From NCBI GenBank assembly GCA_003221375.1, contig QHRI01000154.1:1-9239 (forward strand): a DNA stretch of 9,239 bases, written 5' to 3'. The notes below the pieces were generated by a model. The model worked only from the letters and a program-made list of their open reading frames with translations, was not told the origin of the DNA and did no database searches. How positions within the stretch are numbered: position 1 is the stretch's first letter; each line of letters begins with the position of its first letter. This DNA is from Verrucomicrobiota bacterium (lineage in GTDB: Bacteria; Verrucomicrobiota; Verrucomicrobiia; Chthoniobacterales; UBA10450). This document shows positions 1 through 6,903 of this stretch, in pieces. The translations under genes and the position numbers were made by a program.

Positions 1-393
1 GGCTTTGGGGCTATGGCGATTGTGCCAAGTCTGTCGATGTTGGCGTTTTTCCAAGTAACGCGGCGGGCTGCGGCCTACGCTTTGATGCGTCCCTCACGCG
101 AGATTCTTTTCACCGTTCTGAAACGCGAGGATAAGTACAAGGTGAAAAGCGTCACCGACACGCTGGGCTATCGTGTCGGCGATCAATTAGGTGCCTGGTC
201 GTATGGAGGGCTTGGACCCAATGGATTTGGATTGAGCCTCAATACCATCAGCTGGATTGCTGTCCCTATTACCGCGGGTTGGTGCGTGCTCAGTCTTTGG
301 CTTGCGCGCAAACAACGAGCGCTAGCAGACGCACAAACGAAGAGCGCTCAAAGCGCACCACTTAGCGATATTTCGGCGGCGGAAACTGCGTAG
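1..393 (+). CDS. C-terminal part of NTP/NDP translocase-like MFS membrane protein (5' end outside window)
   Basis: The frame is open from base 1, so the ATG at 13 is an internal Met and the gene is truncated by the window edge; about 130 C-terminal residues are visible. The stretch from about residue 20 of the ATG-started form reads ALMRPSREILFTVLKREDKYK, followed by VKSVTDTLGYRVGDQLGAW. This matches the signature near the end of the ATP/ADP-translocase-type MFS family (RPAREVLFTVV-REDKYK-K-FIDT--YR-GD--GAW). A final membrane segment (SWIAVPITAGWCVLSLWLA) and a short polar tail follow. In obligate intracellular bacteria relatives exchange host ATP for ADP, but free-living bacteria also carry members of unknown substrate, so no substrate is assigned. 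A hairpin terminator follows closely. Family placement is fairly sure; function is not. Confidence 0.75.
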   Translation, partial: GFGAMAIVPSLSMLAFFQVTRRAAAYALMRPSREILFTVLKREDKYKVKSVTDTLGYRVGDQLGAWSYGGLGPNGFGLSLNTISWIAVPITAGWCVLSLWLARKQRALADAQTKSAQSAPLSDISAAETA

Positions 394-399
394 TTGTAG

Positions 400-423
400 A
401 GGCGCCTTTGTCAGGCGCCTTTC
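400..423 (+). terminator. Rho-independent-like hairpin after the translocase gene
   Basis: A perfect 7-bp stem, AGGCGCC (400-406) with GGCGCCT (414-420), encloses the loop TTTGTCA. It begins 7 bases after the stop codon. The T tract is only TTT (420-422), so termination may be partial, but the position between two + strand genes fits a terminator. Confidence 0.6.
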
Positions 424-530
424 AGTTGGATTCAGCGTTTGACACAAACACCGCTAAGCCGGCTTCGTTTGGACGAAAATCGTATTGCGTTCCCGCACGT
501 CCGGCACGAACCGTAACGGGTAAACAAATA

Positions 531-536
531 AAGGAG
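531..536 (+). promoter_or_regulatory. Ribosome binding site of osmC
   Basis: AAGGAG lies 8 bases before the ATG at 545. It is the strongest Shine-Dalgarno match in the window and fixes the osmC start. The preceding region 424-530 is non-coding leader; I see no convincing sigma-70 promoter pair there. Confidence 0.8.
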
Positions 537-544
537 ATAACACA

Positions 545-970
545 ATGGCAACACGAACTGGATCGGCTGTTTGGGAAGGCACTCTTAAACAAGGCAAGGG
601 AACCATGAAACTCGGGAGCGGTGCATTTGAAGGTCCCTATTCGTTTTCATCGCGTTTCGAAGAAGGAAAAGGGACAAACCCTGAAGAACTGATCGGCGCA
701 GCTGAGGCCGGTTGTTATACGATGGCCCTGTCGGCGAACTTGGAGAAAGCCGGTCATCCCGCAAAGCGGGTTAGCACCACTGCGACAGTGAAACTCGAGA
801 TGGTTGGGGGCGGACCAAAAATTACCACGATCGATTTGAAGACTGAGGCCGAAGTCCCAGGCATCGATGAAGCGAAATTCCGTGAACAAGCCGAGTTAAC
901 GAAAAAGACTTGTCCCGTCTCGGTCGCACTTGCCGGCACCCAGATCAATCTAGAAGCAAAGTTACTGTAG
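545..970 (+). CDS. osmC: OsmC family peroxiredoxin (organic hydroperoxide reductase)
   Basis: The 141-residue product matches E. coli OsmC (143 aa) in length and sequence. It begins with a typical AVWEGTLKQGKGTMKLGSGAF segment, and SRFEEGKGTNPEELIGAAEAGCYTM carries the catalytic Arg37, the conserved Glu47/48 pair and the peroxidatic Cys57. The second, resolving Cys123 is in KTCPVSVALAGT. OsmC enzymes are cytoplasmic homodimers that reduce organic hydroperoxides through this cysteine pair, in many species with lipoyl or dihydrolipoamide-type electron donors. The start is set by a strong ribosome binding site. The gene is preceded by a terminator and faces the cupin gene tail to tail, so it is probably monocistronic. 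All key residues are present. I distinguish it from the Ohr subfamily by the GTNPEELIGAA motif and overall resemblance to OsmC. Confidence 0.93.
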   Translation: MATRTGSAVWEGTLKQGKGTMKLGSGAFEGPYSFSSRFEEGKGTNPEELIGAAEAGCYTMALSANLEKAGHPAKRVSTTATVKLEMVGGGPKITTIDLKTEAEVPGIDEAKFREQAELTKKTCPVSVALAGTQINLEAKLL

Positions 971-989
971 CCGCTAGCGTTGCTTGCGG
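971..989. terminator. Hairpin between convergent osmC and cupin genes
   Basis: CCGC-T-AGC, loop GTT, GCT-T-GCGG forms a 7-bp stem with one T:T mismatch, starting directly after the osmC stop and 9 bases beyond the cupin stop on the other strand. It could end transcription from both sides, but there is no clear T tract on either strand. Confidence 0.4.
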
Positions 990-997
990 ATTCCTGC

Positions 998-1462
998 CTA
1001 TTCCTGCACGAAATGAATTCCGTGCTCGGCGCCGATCCGGCCGATCTCGATGATCCGCGACATGTCCGGGTTGTCAGTCTTGGCAAATTCCTCGGCACAG
1101 CGCGCAAAGAATTTCTCGAATCCTGACGGCGTCGTTATGGTCAAATGCCGAGACGGTCCATCACCGACGTTCTTAAACGTGTGGACGACGCCCCGCGGAA
1201 TAAATGCGGTTCCTCCCGGACCAACTTCGTTCCATTTTCCATTCAAAAAGAAAGCGAGCCGGCCGTCGATGACGTGGATTGTTTCGTCTTCATTCAAGTG
1301 ATAATGAGGCGGCGGTCCGCCACTGGGACGCGTAACTGCCGTCCACATTGCGAGCGTTCCAGCCGTACGCTCGCCTACCAACAGAATCGTCATTTCTTCG
1401 CCGAACGCACGCAGCACGCGGGCCTCGCTTTGCCTAACTATAGCCGCTGATTTTTCGCTCAT
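998..1462 (-). CDS. Single-domain cupin protein
   Basis: The 154-residue product has one conserved cupin beta-barrel. Motif 1 is complete: GGPPPHYHLNEDETIHVIDG, with metal ligands His53, His55 and Glu60 followed six residues later by Gly67. Motif 2 is complete: GGTAFIPRGVVHTFKN, with the fourth ligand His94 and Asn98. A mononuclear metal site is therefore expected. Cupins of this size include quercetin-dioxygenase-like and sugar-binding proteins, and the sequence does not say which. There is no signal peptide, so it is probably cytoplasmic. The ATG is 2 bases after the stop of the upstream M20 gene, with only a weak Shine-Dalgarno, so it is probably translated by coupling from that gene's mRNA. 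The functional link to the peptidase-like partner is unknown. Confidence 0.85.
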   Translation of the reverse strand: MSEKSAAIVRQSEARVLRAFGEEMTILLVGERTAGTLAMWTAVTRPSGGPPPHYHLNEDETIHVIDGRLAFFLNGKWNEVGPGGTAFIPRGVVHTFKNVGDGPSRHLTITTPSGFEKFFARCAEEFAKTDNPDMSRIIEIGRIGAEHGIHFVQE

Positions 1463-1464
1463 CG

Positions 1465-2964
1465 TTACTTCGCTAATTGATAAAGATATTCGACGAACGA
1501 CATCACCGCGCCGTCGAATCCCTGGATCTTGGGATTTGTCGATGCGATGATGTAATATTCGTCCGGCGCGTGCGCGCCGCTGCCGTGACCCAGCCCGAAA
1601 TGCCCCGCGGCAAGTTTGAGCGGCTCGCCGGTAAAAACATATCCCGGATATGAACCGGCGTTGCGCGGCCAGAGCAGCGGATCGATTCCGGAGTTTTTGT
1701 AAGTCTCAACCTGTGCTTTGATCAGCGCGGAATCAGCCGACGTGCTCGTCGGATCGTAACCTCCGGTCATATTCACTTCGATATCACCAAAGCCGCGCTT
1801 AGCCAGATGCGCTTTCAACGCAGCAAGCGCGTCCGAGGCTTTCATGTCGGGAACAAGACGCATGTCGATCTTCGCGACCGCGCGATGCGGTAAAATCGTT
1901 TTGCCTCCAGGACCGGTGTAACCACCGACCAAACCTTCAATGTTTACTGTCGGCTGCGATTCAAGTCGTTCGTTTGCCTGCTCCCATGGCAAATCGTTGA
2001 TCCAATGCTGAACGCTAAATAACTTTTTTGTCTGTGCTTCGATGCGCACCTGACACACTTTTTCAATCATCGCTTTCTCTTCTGCGCTCAGCGGATGCGG
2101 TTTTGGATAATCGTCGATCTTAATTTCATTGCCGTCCTCGGAGACAAGCGTGTTCAGCGCTTTGACCAAATGCCACGCCGGACTATCCACCATCGCCTTG
2201 AGCGAGGAGTGAATGTCTTTGGCCGGTCCGCGTCCCCATTTTTCACCGCTCGATACGAGTTCCAGCTCAATCACGCCTTTCGATCCGAGGTTCACTGTCA
2301 CAACCCCATCCAAATCTTGCGTCGCCGACGGCATGAACACGCCGTCACATTTCTTCAGCGCGGCAAGAACTTCCGGTCGCCTAACGAGTTGGGGAATGTG
2401 CGGTGAACCGATCTCTTCTTCGCCTTCGGCCACCAACACCAGGTTTACTGGCATCTTTTTCCCTGCGCCGCGAATGGCATGCAGCGCTGCAAGGAACGCT
2501 GCTTCCGGTCCTTTCTGATTTACCGCGCCACGACCGACAATCACTTTTCCCAGCGCTGGTTTGTCCACGATCCGTGCTTCAGTCGGCGGCGACGTCCATT
2601 CCGCCGGGTCGAATTGTTTCACGTCGTACATGAAATAAAGCCCGATTGTTTTCGGCGCGCCTGCATCGAGCGTTGCAAACACGCCAGGTTTTCCATCGGT
2701 GTTGATCACCGTCGCCTGCTGAAACCCGGCATCTCGCGCCAGCTTCGCCATGTACTCGGCGCCTTCCGGATATCCACGATTCTCCGCCGCAATCGAAACT
2801 TGTCCGATCCAATCCTGCAATCGCTTCACCGCCATGTCATGGCGCTTGGTGACCTCGGTTTTGATAGCGCCGAGATCATCGGCAGCGATTGATTGATGCG
2901 CCGCGAGTACAAATACAACTAATAGAACGGTGAGACTTTTGAAAAAACGAGCGTTCGAGTACAT
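1465..2964 (-). CDS. Secreted M20 family dipeptidase-like protein with altered metal site
   Basis: The 499-residue product starts with an N-terminal signal peptide (basic MYSNARFFKS, a hydrophobic run LTVLLVVFVLA, likely cleavage near SIAA-DD), so it is exported. The body aligns with carnosinase/CNDP-type M20 peptidases: YDVKQFDPAEWTSPP (113-127), GRGAVNQKGPEAAFLAAL (144-161), EGEEEIGSP (180-188), KDIHSS (249-254, lid-domain His252), DMRLVPDM, and GSGAHAPDEYY near the C terminus. The catalytic Glu183, ligand Glu184 and final ligand His465 remain. The first metal His is Met112, the bridging Asp is Asn149, and the Asp aligned with CNDP2 D195 is Ser213. Three of five usual ligands are therefore absent, although the surrounding motifs are well kept, so hydrolase activity is doubtful or depends on a different site. 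It is the first gene of a two-gene unit with the cupin. ATG 2964 is the only start that includes the signal peptide; no strong ribosome binding site precedes it. Confidence 0.85.
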   Translation of the reverse strand: MYSNARFFKSLTVLLVVFVLAAHQSIAADDLGAIKTEVTKRHDMAVKRLQDWIGQVSIAAENRGYPEGAEYMAKLARDAGFQQATVINTDGKPGVFATLDAGAPKTIGLYFMYDVKQFDPAEWTSPPTEARIVDKPALGKVIVGRGAVNQKGPEAAFLAALHAIRGAGKKMPVNLVLVAEGEEEIGSPHIPQLVRRPEVLAALKKCDGVFMPSATQDLDGVVTVNLGSKGVIELELVSSGEKWGRGPAKDIHSSLKAMVDSPAWHLVKALNTLVSEDGNEIKIDDYPKPHPLSAEEKAMIEKVCQVRIEAQTKKLFSVQHWINDLPWEQANERLESQPTVNIEGLVGGYTGPGGKTILPHRAVAKIDMRLVPDMKASDALAALKAHLAKRGFGDIEVNMTGGYDPTSTSADSALIKAQVETYKNSGIDPLLWPRNAGSYPGYVFTGEPLKLAAGHFGLGHGSGAHAPDEYYIIASTNPKIQGFDGAVMSFVEYLYQLAK

Positions 2965-3079
2965 AAATATTTTGATCGCTCAGCGTTGCTCCACTCGCAA
3001 GCTACAACTGGTTTGCGTGAAATCCGGGGAGCAGCAGTGATGCAGTCGCCAATGGAGCCCGTTCCCGTCGAAGTTCATT

Positions 3080-3116
3080 GCCGCAGAATGCGGCGACCAG
3101 CACGCTAGAAGCGTGC
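3080..3116. repeat. Two tandem hairpins between polB and the M20 gene
   Basis: The first hairpin is GCCGCA (3080-3085), loop GAA, TGCGGC (3089-3094). The second is GCACGCT (3100-3106), loop AGA, AGCGTGC (3110-3116). Both stems are perfect. They lie in the 166-base gap downstream of the polB stop, separated by 5 bases. The arrangement looks like an intergenic REP-type palindrome and could cap or end the polB transcript; no T tract follows on the - strand. The rest of the gap (2965-3079 and 3117-3130) holds no gene that I can see. Confidence 0.55.
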
Positions 3117-3130
3117 GCTCCCCTGAACCG

Positions 3131-5413
3131 TCACAACGCCAGACTCTCCTGCTTCGGTGCGGCTGCGACTGTTGTGAGGTTGCTGAACTTCTTCACCAAG
3201 TCATCGAGTTTGGCCACATAGTAATCGACGTTTTCGTCGGGATTTTCGGGATCGAATTCGCTTGCCGGTTTGGCGGCTTCGTAGGCGGGGACCTTTTTTG
3301 GAGTTGCTTTGATGTAGTAACTGATCTGGTCGCCAGGCTTATAATTGCGCCCGCTTGCCAGGGCGAGCTCGTACGCGGCGGCGCGATTGCGGGCGGAACC
3401 GCTGATCTTGGCGCGATATTTATCAAGCGAATCCTGCAGCGTGTCGATCTTCATCAACATGTCGATCTTCCATTCGCGGTTTCGGATTTTTTTCTCGAAT
3501 TGGTTCCGAAGATCTGCAATCGCATCTGGTTTTCCCTTCACGATCAGCTTGATCATTTCTTCCAGGAACACGCGCTGGAATTTTTCGAGTCCGCGCGATT
3601 TAAGAGCCCCGCCTTTGATGACTACATCGCCGTCCTTCGTAAGCAGCGCGTAGTTCTTGGCCTTGTAGCTGAACATGGCGTCGAATTGTTCGTCGAACTC
3701 GATTTCAATTCCCTCGGGCAATACTTTCGCCAAACCTTTTTGCAATTCATCTATGTCTTCTGCTGTAGTGGCAGCCGTGTCGGCTGCTTTACTTTTCTTC
3801 ACAGGCGACACGCCTGCCTCCACAGAAGAGGGCGGGACGAAATAGATTCCGTCGGTATCGACTTCAATCACTTTCGCTCCCTGCGCACCTAACCAGTCGA
3901 TCATCTGTTTCAGCAAATCGCGTCCAATCTGAGTTACGCGCGCTGCAGCATCGAAATCGGCGAAATGTCCCTGGGCGAACCCGAGATATCCGTAGAAACT
4001 GTTGAGCAGAATCTTGAACGTATTATGCAGCGCCTGCAGGTGATGTTGCTTCGCGGAATCTTTCTCCGCCCGCATTTCTGACTTCGCTTCCAACCGGAAT
4101 GTGCGCAAATCGGTGAGCAAATGGCGGAAGATTTGCAACTGATCCGTCACCGGAAAACAATCGAACTTCAACATGATCGAGGGATAGAGCGAAGCGACGT
4201 CGCAGTGCCAGACGTTGTGTGCAACCCCGGTGAAGAAGATGTCGGTGTAACCTCCCTCGAACGCGCGCGGCATTGGCAGCTCGGGAATGGAATGGCGTTG
4301 CCGGAAATATTCACGCAGAAACAGCGCATTAATCCGCGTGGCGTTGCCGCGAACGATCACATCCTGATAGTTGTAGGGGAAAATCTCTGCCTGAATGAAG
4401 TAGCTGGCGCCTAACAATTCAGATAGCGCTCGTGTCTCTCGCACGCCGCAGAGTGCGCGTTGTCGAAATGCGTCTGAATTTTCCAGATACACCCGTTGCA
4501 ATTCCTTGCCTGTAAGCGCAGAAACTTCGTCGCCGCCGCAAAGATCAAAATGCCGGGCGATGTCAGTCCGTTCGAAACCGGCAAGGGACCTCATGCCGAC
4601 GTCGTAAAAGTGTGCCAGCAAGAAAGTATCGACAAAATGGCGGCCACCGACTGTGAACTTCGGATAATCAATTGTCTTTTCCGCGATTTGTAGCCGTGAC
4701 GGTCGCGAGCGCAGGAATCCATCGCTACGTCCCCAATCGAGCTTCGTTTTCGCCTTCTTTGCGCGGGCGACCAGATACGGAAGATGGAAGCGGAACAAGT
4801 CGTGGCCTTCAATCACGTCGGGATCGCGCTCTTTGATAATGGCAGTCAGACGCTTTAGGGCCGCGTGCTCCGATTCTTCGACATTTTTAGGATCAACAAT
4901 CAGCAGCTCTTCCCAGCCGGTGTTATCCGAGAGCGCGATGCTCATGATGTGATCGTTGTTATAGCCGGGGTCGCTGACTGCAGCACCGGGGTCAGCGACC
5001 CCGGCTAGAGCGAGCACCTCAATCTGCATCCGTTTCAATTCTTCAAACGGAAGATCCTTGAACAATGTGCGACCGGTTGCGGTCAGGTAGTGCTGCACCG
5101 GATCGGTGAAAGCGAAGAAATCGCGCCCGGCGCTTTTCAGTCCATTCCGCAATGCGATCAGCTCTTTCCAGCTATCCACCGTGACCAGCCAGCCGTACTT
5201 GAGACTGCTTTCGAGCTTTTCCGATTCAATGCCAAGATCGACAACATCCGAGTCGCACCAGACAAATGGATGGAAAGGCTCAACGTCGGCAACCGTCGAG
5301 CCGTCTGCTTCCCGGCGGTAAACCTTAACCGTTCCGGTTTCGCCGAGCTCAATTGCAACGATGCGTGGCGTCGGATCAGCGCCGAAGAGCAGCGTGTTTT
5401 TCTCGAATTCCAT
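3131..5413 (-). CDS. polB: Family B DNA polymerase (Pol II-like) carrying two in-frame palindromic insertions
   Basis: From the ATG at 5413 the product is 760 residues, close to E. coli Pol II (783). Polymerase motif A is DVASLYPSIML (405-415, catalytic Asp405). Motif B is KILLNSFYGYLG (467-478, Lys467, Asn471, Tyr474, Gly475). Motif C is EVDTDGIYF (517-525, catalytic Asp519 and Asp521). A KxY-like SYKAKNYALL follows at 582-591. The N-terminal exonuclease fold is recognisable, but its acidic residues are weak: QIEVL at the Exo I position and GHDLFRFHLPYL at Exo II, where N and D are expected at 205 and 210. Residues 136-151 and 531-550 are encoded by inverted repeats. Pol II enzymes act in repair and translesion synthesis. 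The frame also stays open back to a GTG at 5482, but that extension is translated from an intergenic repeat, so I prefer MEFEKN at 5413. No strong ribosome binding site is visible there. Family assignment is sure; proofreading ability is doubtful. Confidence 0.92.
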   Translation of the reverse strand: MEFEKNTLLFGADPTPRIVAIELGETGTVKVYRREADGSTVADVEPFHPFVWCDSDVVDLGIESEKLESSLKYGWLVTVDSWKELIALRNGLKSAGRDFFAFTDPVQHYLTATGRTLFKDLPFEELKRMQIEVLALAGVADPGAAVSDPGYNNDHIMSIALSDNTGWEELLIVDPKNVEESEHAALKRLTAIIKERDPDVIEGHDLFRFHLPYLVARAKKAKTKLDWGRSDGFLRSRPSRLQIAEKTIDYPKFTVGGRHFVDTFLLAHFYDVGMRSLAGFERTDIARHFDLCGGDEVSALTGKELQRVYLENSDAFRQRALCGVRETRALSELLGASYFIQAEIFPYNYQDVIVRGNATRINALFLREYFRQRHSIPELPMPRAFEGGYTDIFFTGVAHNVWHCDVASLYPSIMLKFDCFPVTDQLQIFRHLLTDLRTFRLEAKSEMRAEKDSAKQHHLQALHNTFKILLNSFYGYLGFAQGHFADFDAAARVTQIGRDLLKQMIDWLGAQGAKVIEVDTDGIYFVPPSSVEAGVSPVKKSKAADTAATTAEDIDELQKGLAKVLPEGIEIEFDEQFDAMFSYKAKNYALLTKDGDVVIKGGALKSRGLEKFQRVFLEEMIKLIVKGKPDAIADLRNQFEKKIRNREWKIDMLMKIDTLQDSLDKYRAKISGSARNRAAAYELALASGRNYKPGDQISYYIKATPKKVPAYEAAKPASEFDPENPDENVDYYVAKLDDLVKKFSNLTTVAAAPKQESLAL
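3765..3823. repeat. In-frame imperfect inverted repeat within polB
   Basis: The arms are 3765-3785 and 3803-3823, 21 nt each, matching at 17 of 21 positions, with a 17-base spacer. Each arm holds its own small palindrome: AGCCGTGTCGGCT (3773-3785 on the + strand) and, on the - strand, AGGCGTGTCGCCT (3815-3803). Two of the four arm mismatches are a paired C/G swap that keeps both mini-hairpins. It encodes PolB residues 531-550, a low-complexity V/A/K/T stretch just after polymerase motif C. Confidence 0.75.
4962..5007. repeat. In-frame perfect 17-bp inverted repeat within polB
   Basis: TAGCCGGGGTCGCTGAC (4962-4978) and its exact reverse complement (4991-5007) flank a 12-base spacer. An alternative hairpin, CCGGGGTC-AGC-GACCCCGG, lies at 4986-5004. 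The element encodes PolB residues 136-151, giving the repetitive peptide GVADPGAAVSDPG next to the Exo I position. Confidence 0.8.
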
Positions 5414-5427
5414 TTCTATTAACGTGC

Positions 5428-5516
5428 TGTCATTCCGAGCGAAGTCGAGAAATCCCGCTGCGTTAGCCAATGCTTCCGCCACGGGCTTCCTCGACTACGC
5501 TCCGCTCGGGATGACA
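5428..5516. repeat. 89-bp fold-back intergenic repeat (copy A)
   Basis: The element begins with TGTCATTCCGAGCGAAGTCG and ends with the near reverse complement, terminating in CGGGATGACA. The arms are 30 and 35 nt, the right one with about 5 extra bases, around a 24-base centre. It fills most of the 149-base gap between the divergent polB and M20D genes. The 21 bases at 5429-5449 recur exactly, in reverse complement, at 6884-6904. It resembles the widespread GTCATTCCGAGCG-type intergenic repeats of bacterial genomes (recalled, not searched). There is no transposase, so it is a non-autonomous or REP-like element. Confidence 0.8.
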
Positions 5517-5553
5517 AAAATAATGTGCGCAAATCTGCCAAATCTGTGGATAT

Positions 5554-5560
5554 AGGTGAG
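5554..5560 (+). promoter_or_regulatory. Ribosome binding site of the M20D gene
   Basis: AGGTGAG ends 2 bases before the ATG at 5563. AGGTGA matches the 3' part of the full Shine-Dalgarno consensus, for which a short gap to the start codon is expected. It supports this start, which also preserves the signal peptide. Confidence 0.6.
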
Positions 5561-5562
5561 AA

Positions 5563-6903
5563 ATGAAATTTCGTTCGTTGCCGATCTTCTTGTGGACGAT
5601 TCTGCCGGCACTTGCACTCGCGCAGCAAACACCGCAATCGCTAGCTGATGCGGAGCTGGCCTCTCTGCTCGCGATTTACAAGGACATTCACACTCATCCC
5701 GAATTATCCGGGCACGAGGAACGCACTGCATCTCTCATCGCAAAGGAATTGCGCGCCGCAGGCTGCCAGGTCACCGAGAATCTGGGCAAATATGAGAACT
5801 CCAAACTCAAAGGCTACGGCGTGGTGGGCGTGATGAAGAATGGCGACGGGCCAACTGTGCTTGTGCGAACGGATATGGATGCACTGCCGGTGACAGAAGA
5901 CACTGGCTTGCCGTACGGCAGCAAGGCCGTCGCGAAAAACGATGAAGGCAAGGATGTGCACGTGATGCACGCCTGCGGGCACGATGCACACATGGCCGCC
6001 TTCATTGGGACGGCGCGAGCTCTCGCGAAGTTAAAGGATCGATGGCACGGCACGATCGTGTTTGTCGCACAACCAGCAGAGGAGCTTGGTACTGGAGCAC
6101 GCGCGTTACTCAAAGACGGACTTTATGACCGATTCGGAAAACCAAATTTTGCGCTCGGTTTCCATGACAAGGCCGATCTGGAAACCGCCTGCATTGGTGT
6201 AACCGAAGGTTACACGTCCGCAAATGTCGATTCGGTCGATGTCACCGTTCGAGGCGTGGGCGGACATGGTGCTTATCCGCATAAGACAAAGGACCCAATC
6301 GTACTCGCAGCGGAAATGATTAACGACTGGCAAACCATTGCGAGCCGCGAGAATAATCCGCTCGATCCAATCGTTGTCACCGTCGGTTCAATCCACGGTG
6401 GAACAAAGCACAACATCATTCCGGACGAAGTGAAAATGCAGTTGACCGTGCGTACCTACAAAGCTGAGATCCGCGAGCGTGTGTTGGCAGCGATTGAGAG
6501 AATGGCCAACGGAATCGCTGTCGCAGGCGGAGTGCCACCGGATCGCGCGCCGATTGTCAGCGTATCGAAAGATCAATTTTGCCCGGCAACTTACAACAAT
6601 CCCGAGCTCACGAAGCGGCTTGTTGCTGTTTGGAAAAAGTCATCAGGCAACGACAATGTTAAGATGGTCGATCCAACGATGGGCGGTGACGATTTTTCCG
6701 AATATAGTCTACCGGACCACTCCATTCCGGCGGTTTATTTTCATTTCGGAGCAGTCGAGCCGGCGAAGATCGCGGAGTACAAACGCGAGGGAAAAGAACT
6801 GCCAACTTTGCATTCGAGTAAGGCGGAGCGCAGCGGCGTCGAGGGATCCCGTGGCATTGCCGCAAGGTTTTACAACGGGATTCCTCGACTTCGCTCGGAA
6901 TGA
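5563..6903 (+). CDS. Secreted M20D amidohydrolase with repeat-derived C terminus
   Basis: The 446-residue product has a signal peptide (MKFRSLPIFLWTILPALALA, likely cut before QQTP), so it is exported. M20D signatures follow: DIHTHPELSGHEERTA (41-56), VRTDMDALPV (101-110), MHACGHDAHMAA (135-146) with metal ligands Cys138 and His140, AQPAEELGTGA (169-179) with catalytic Glu173 and ligand Glu174, His201 in GFHDKAD, the lid motif GGHGAYPHKTKDP (233-245), and His417 in PTLHSSK. The family removes acyl groups from amino-acid amides (hippurate or indole-acetyl-amino-acid hydrolases); the substrate here is unknown. All metal ligands are kept. After Lys420 homology stops: the last 26 residues are translated from a palindromic repeat instead of the usual C-terminal helix. 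Relatives normally continue after LHS-K with a PEP-like segment and a helix of about 25 residues. It is divergent from polB and faces ftsZ with 9 bases between stops. Confidence 0.88.
   Translation: MKFRSLPIFLWTILPALALAQQTPQSLADAELASLLAIYKDIHTHPELSGHEERTASLIAKELRAAGCQVTENLGKYENSKLKGYGVVGVMKNGDGPTVLVRTDMDALPVTEDTGLPYGSKAVAKNDEGKDVHVMHACGHDAHMAAFIGTARALAKLKDRWHGTIVFVAQPAEELGTGARALLKDGLYDRFGKPNFALGFHDKADLETACIGVTEGYTSANVDSVDVTVRGVGGHGAYPHKTKDPIVLAAEMINDWQTIASRENNPLDPIVVTVGSIHGGTKHNIIPDEVKMQLTVRTYKAEIRERVLAAIERMANGIAVAGGVPPDRAPIVSVSKDQFCPATYNNPELTKRLVAVWKKSSGNDNVKMVDPTMGGDDFSEYSLPDHSIPAVYFHFGAVEPAKIAEYKREGKELPTLHSSKAERSGVEGSRGIAARFYNGIPRLRSE

Noticed and set aside
439..444. TTGACA as a -35 box for osmC
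   Set aside because: No reasonable -10 hexamer lies 16-18 bases downstream, so I could not support a promoter call.
408..608. Small + strand open frame upstream of and overlapping osmC
   Set aside because: It starts inside the terminator hairpin, lacks a ribosome binding site and overlaps the start of the strongly supported osmC gene in another frame.
3113..3892. 259-residue + strand open frame opposite polB
   Set aside because: It is antisense to a clearly conserved polymerase, shows no recognisable domain and has no ribosome binding site; it is a shadow frame.
5413..5482. GTG at 5482 as the polB start
   Set aside because: The extra 23 residues are translated from the intergenic repeat and show no polymerase similarity; kept only as an open question in the findings.
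5428..5516. Insertion sequence or CRISPR unit
   Set aside because: There is no transposase, no regular spacing of repeats and no spacer array; the element is only a short fold-back.
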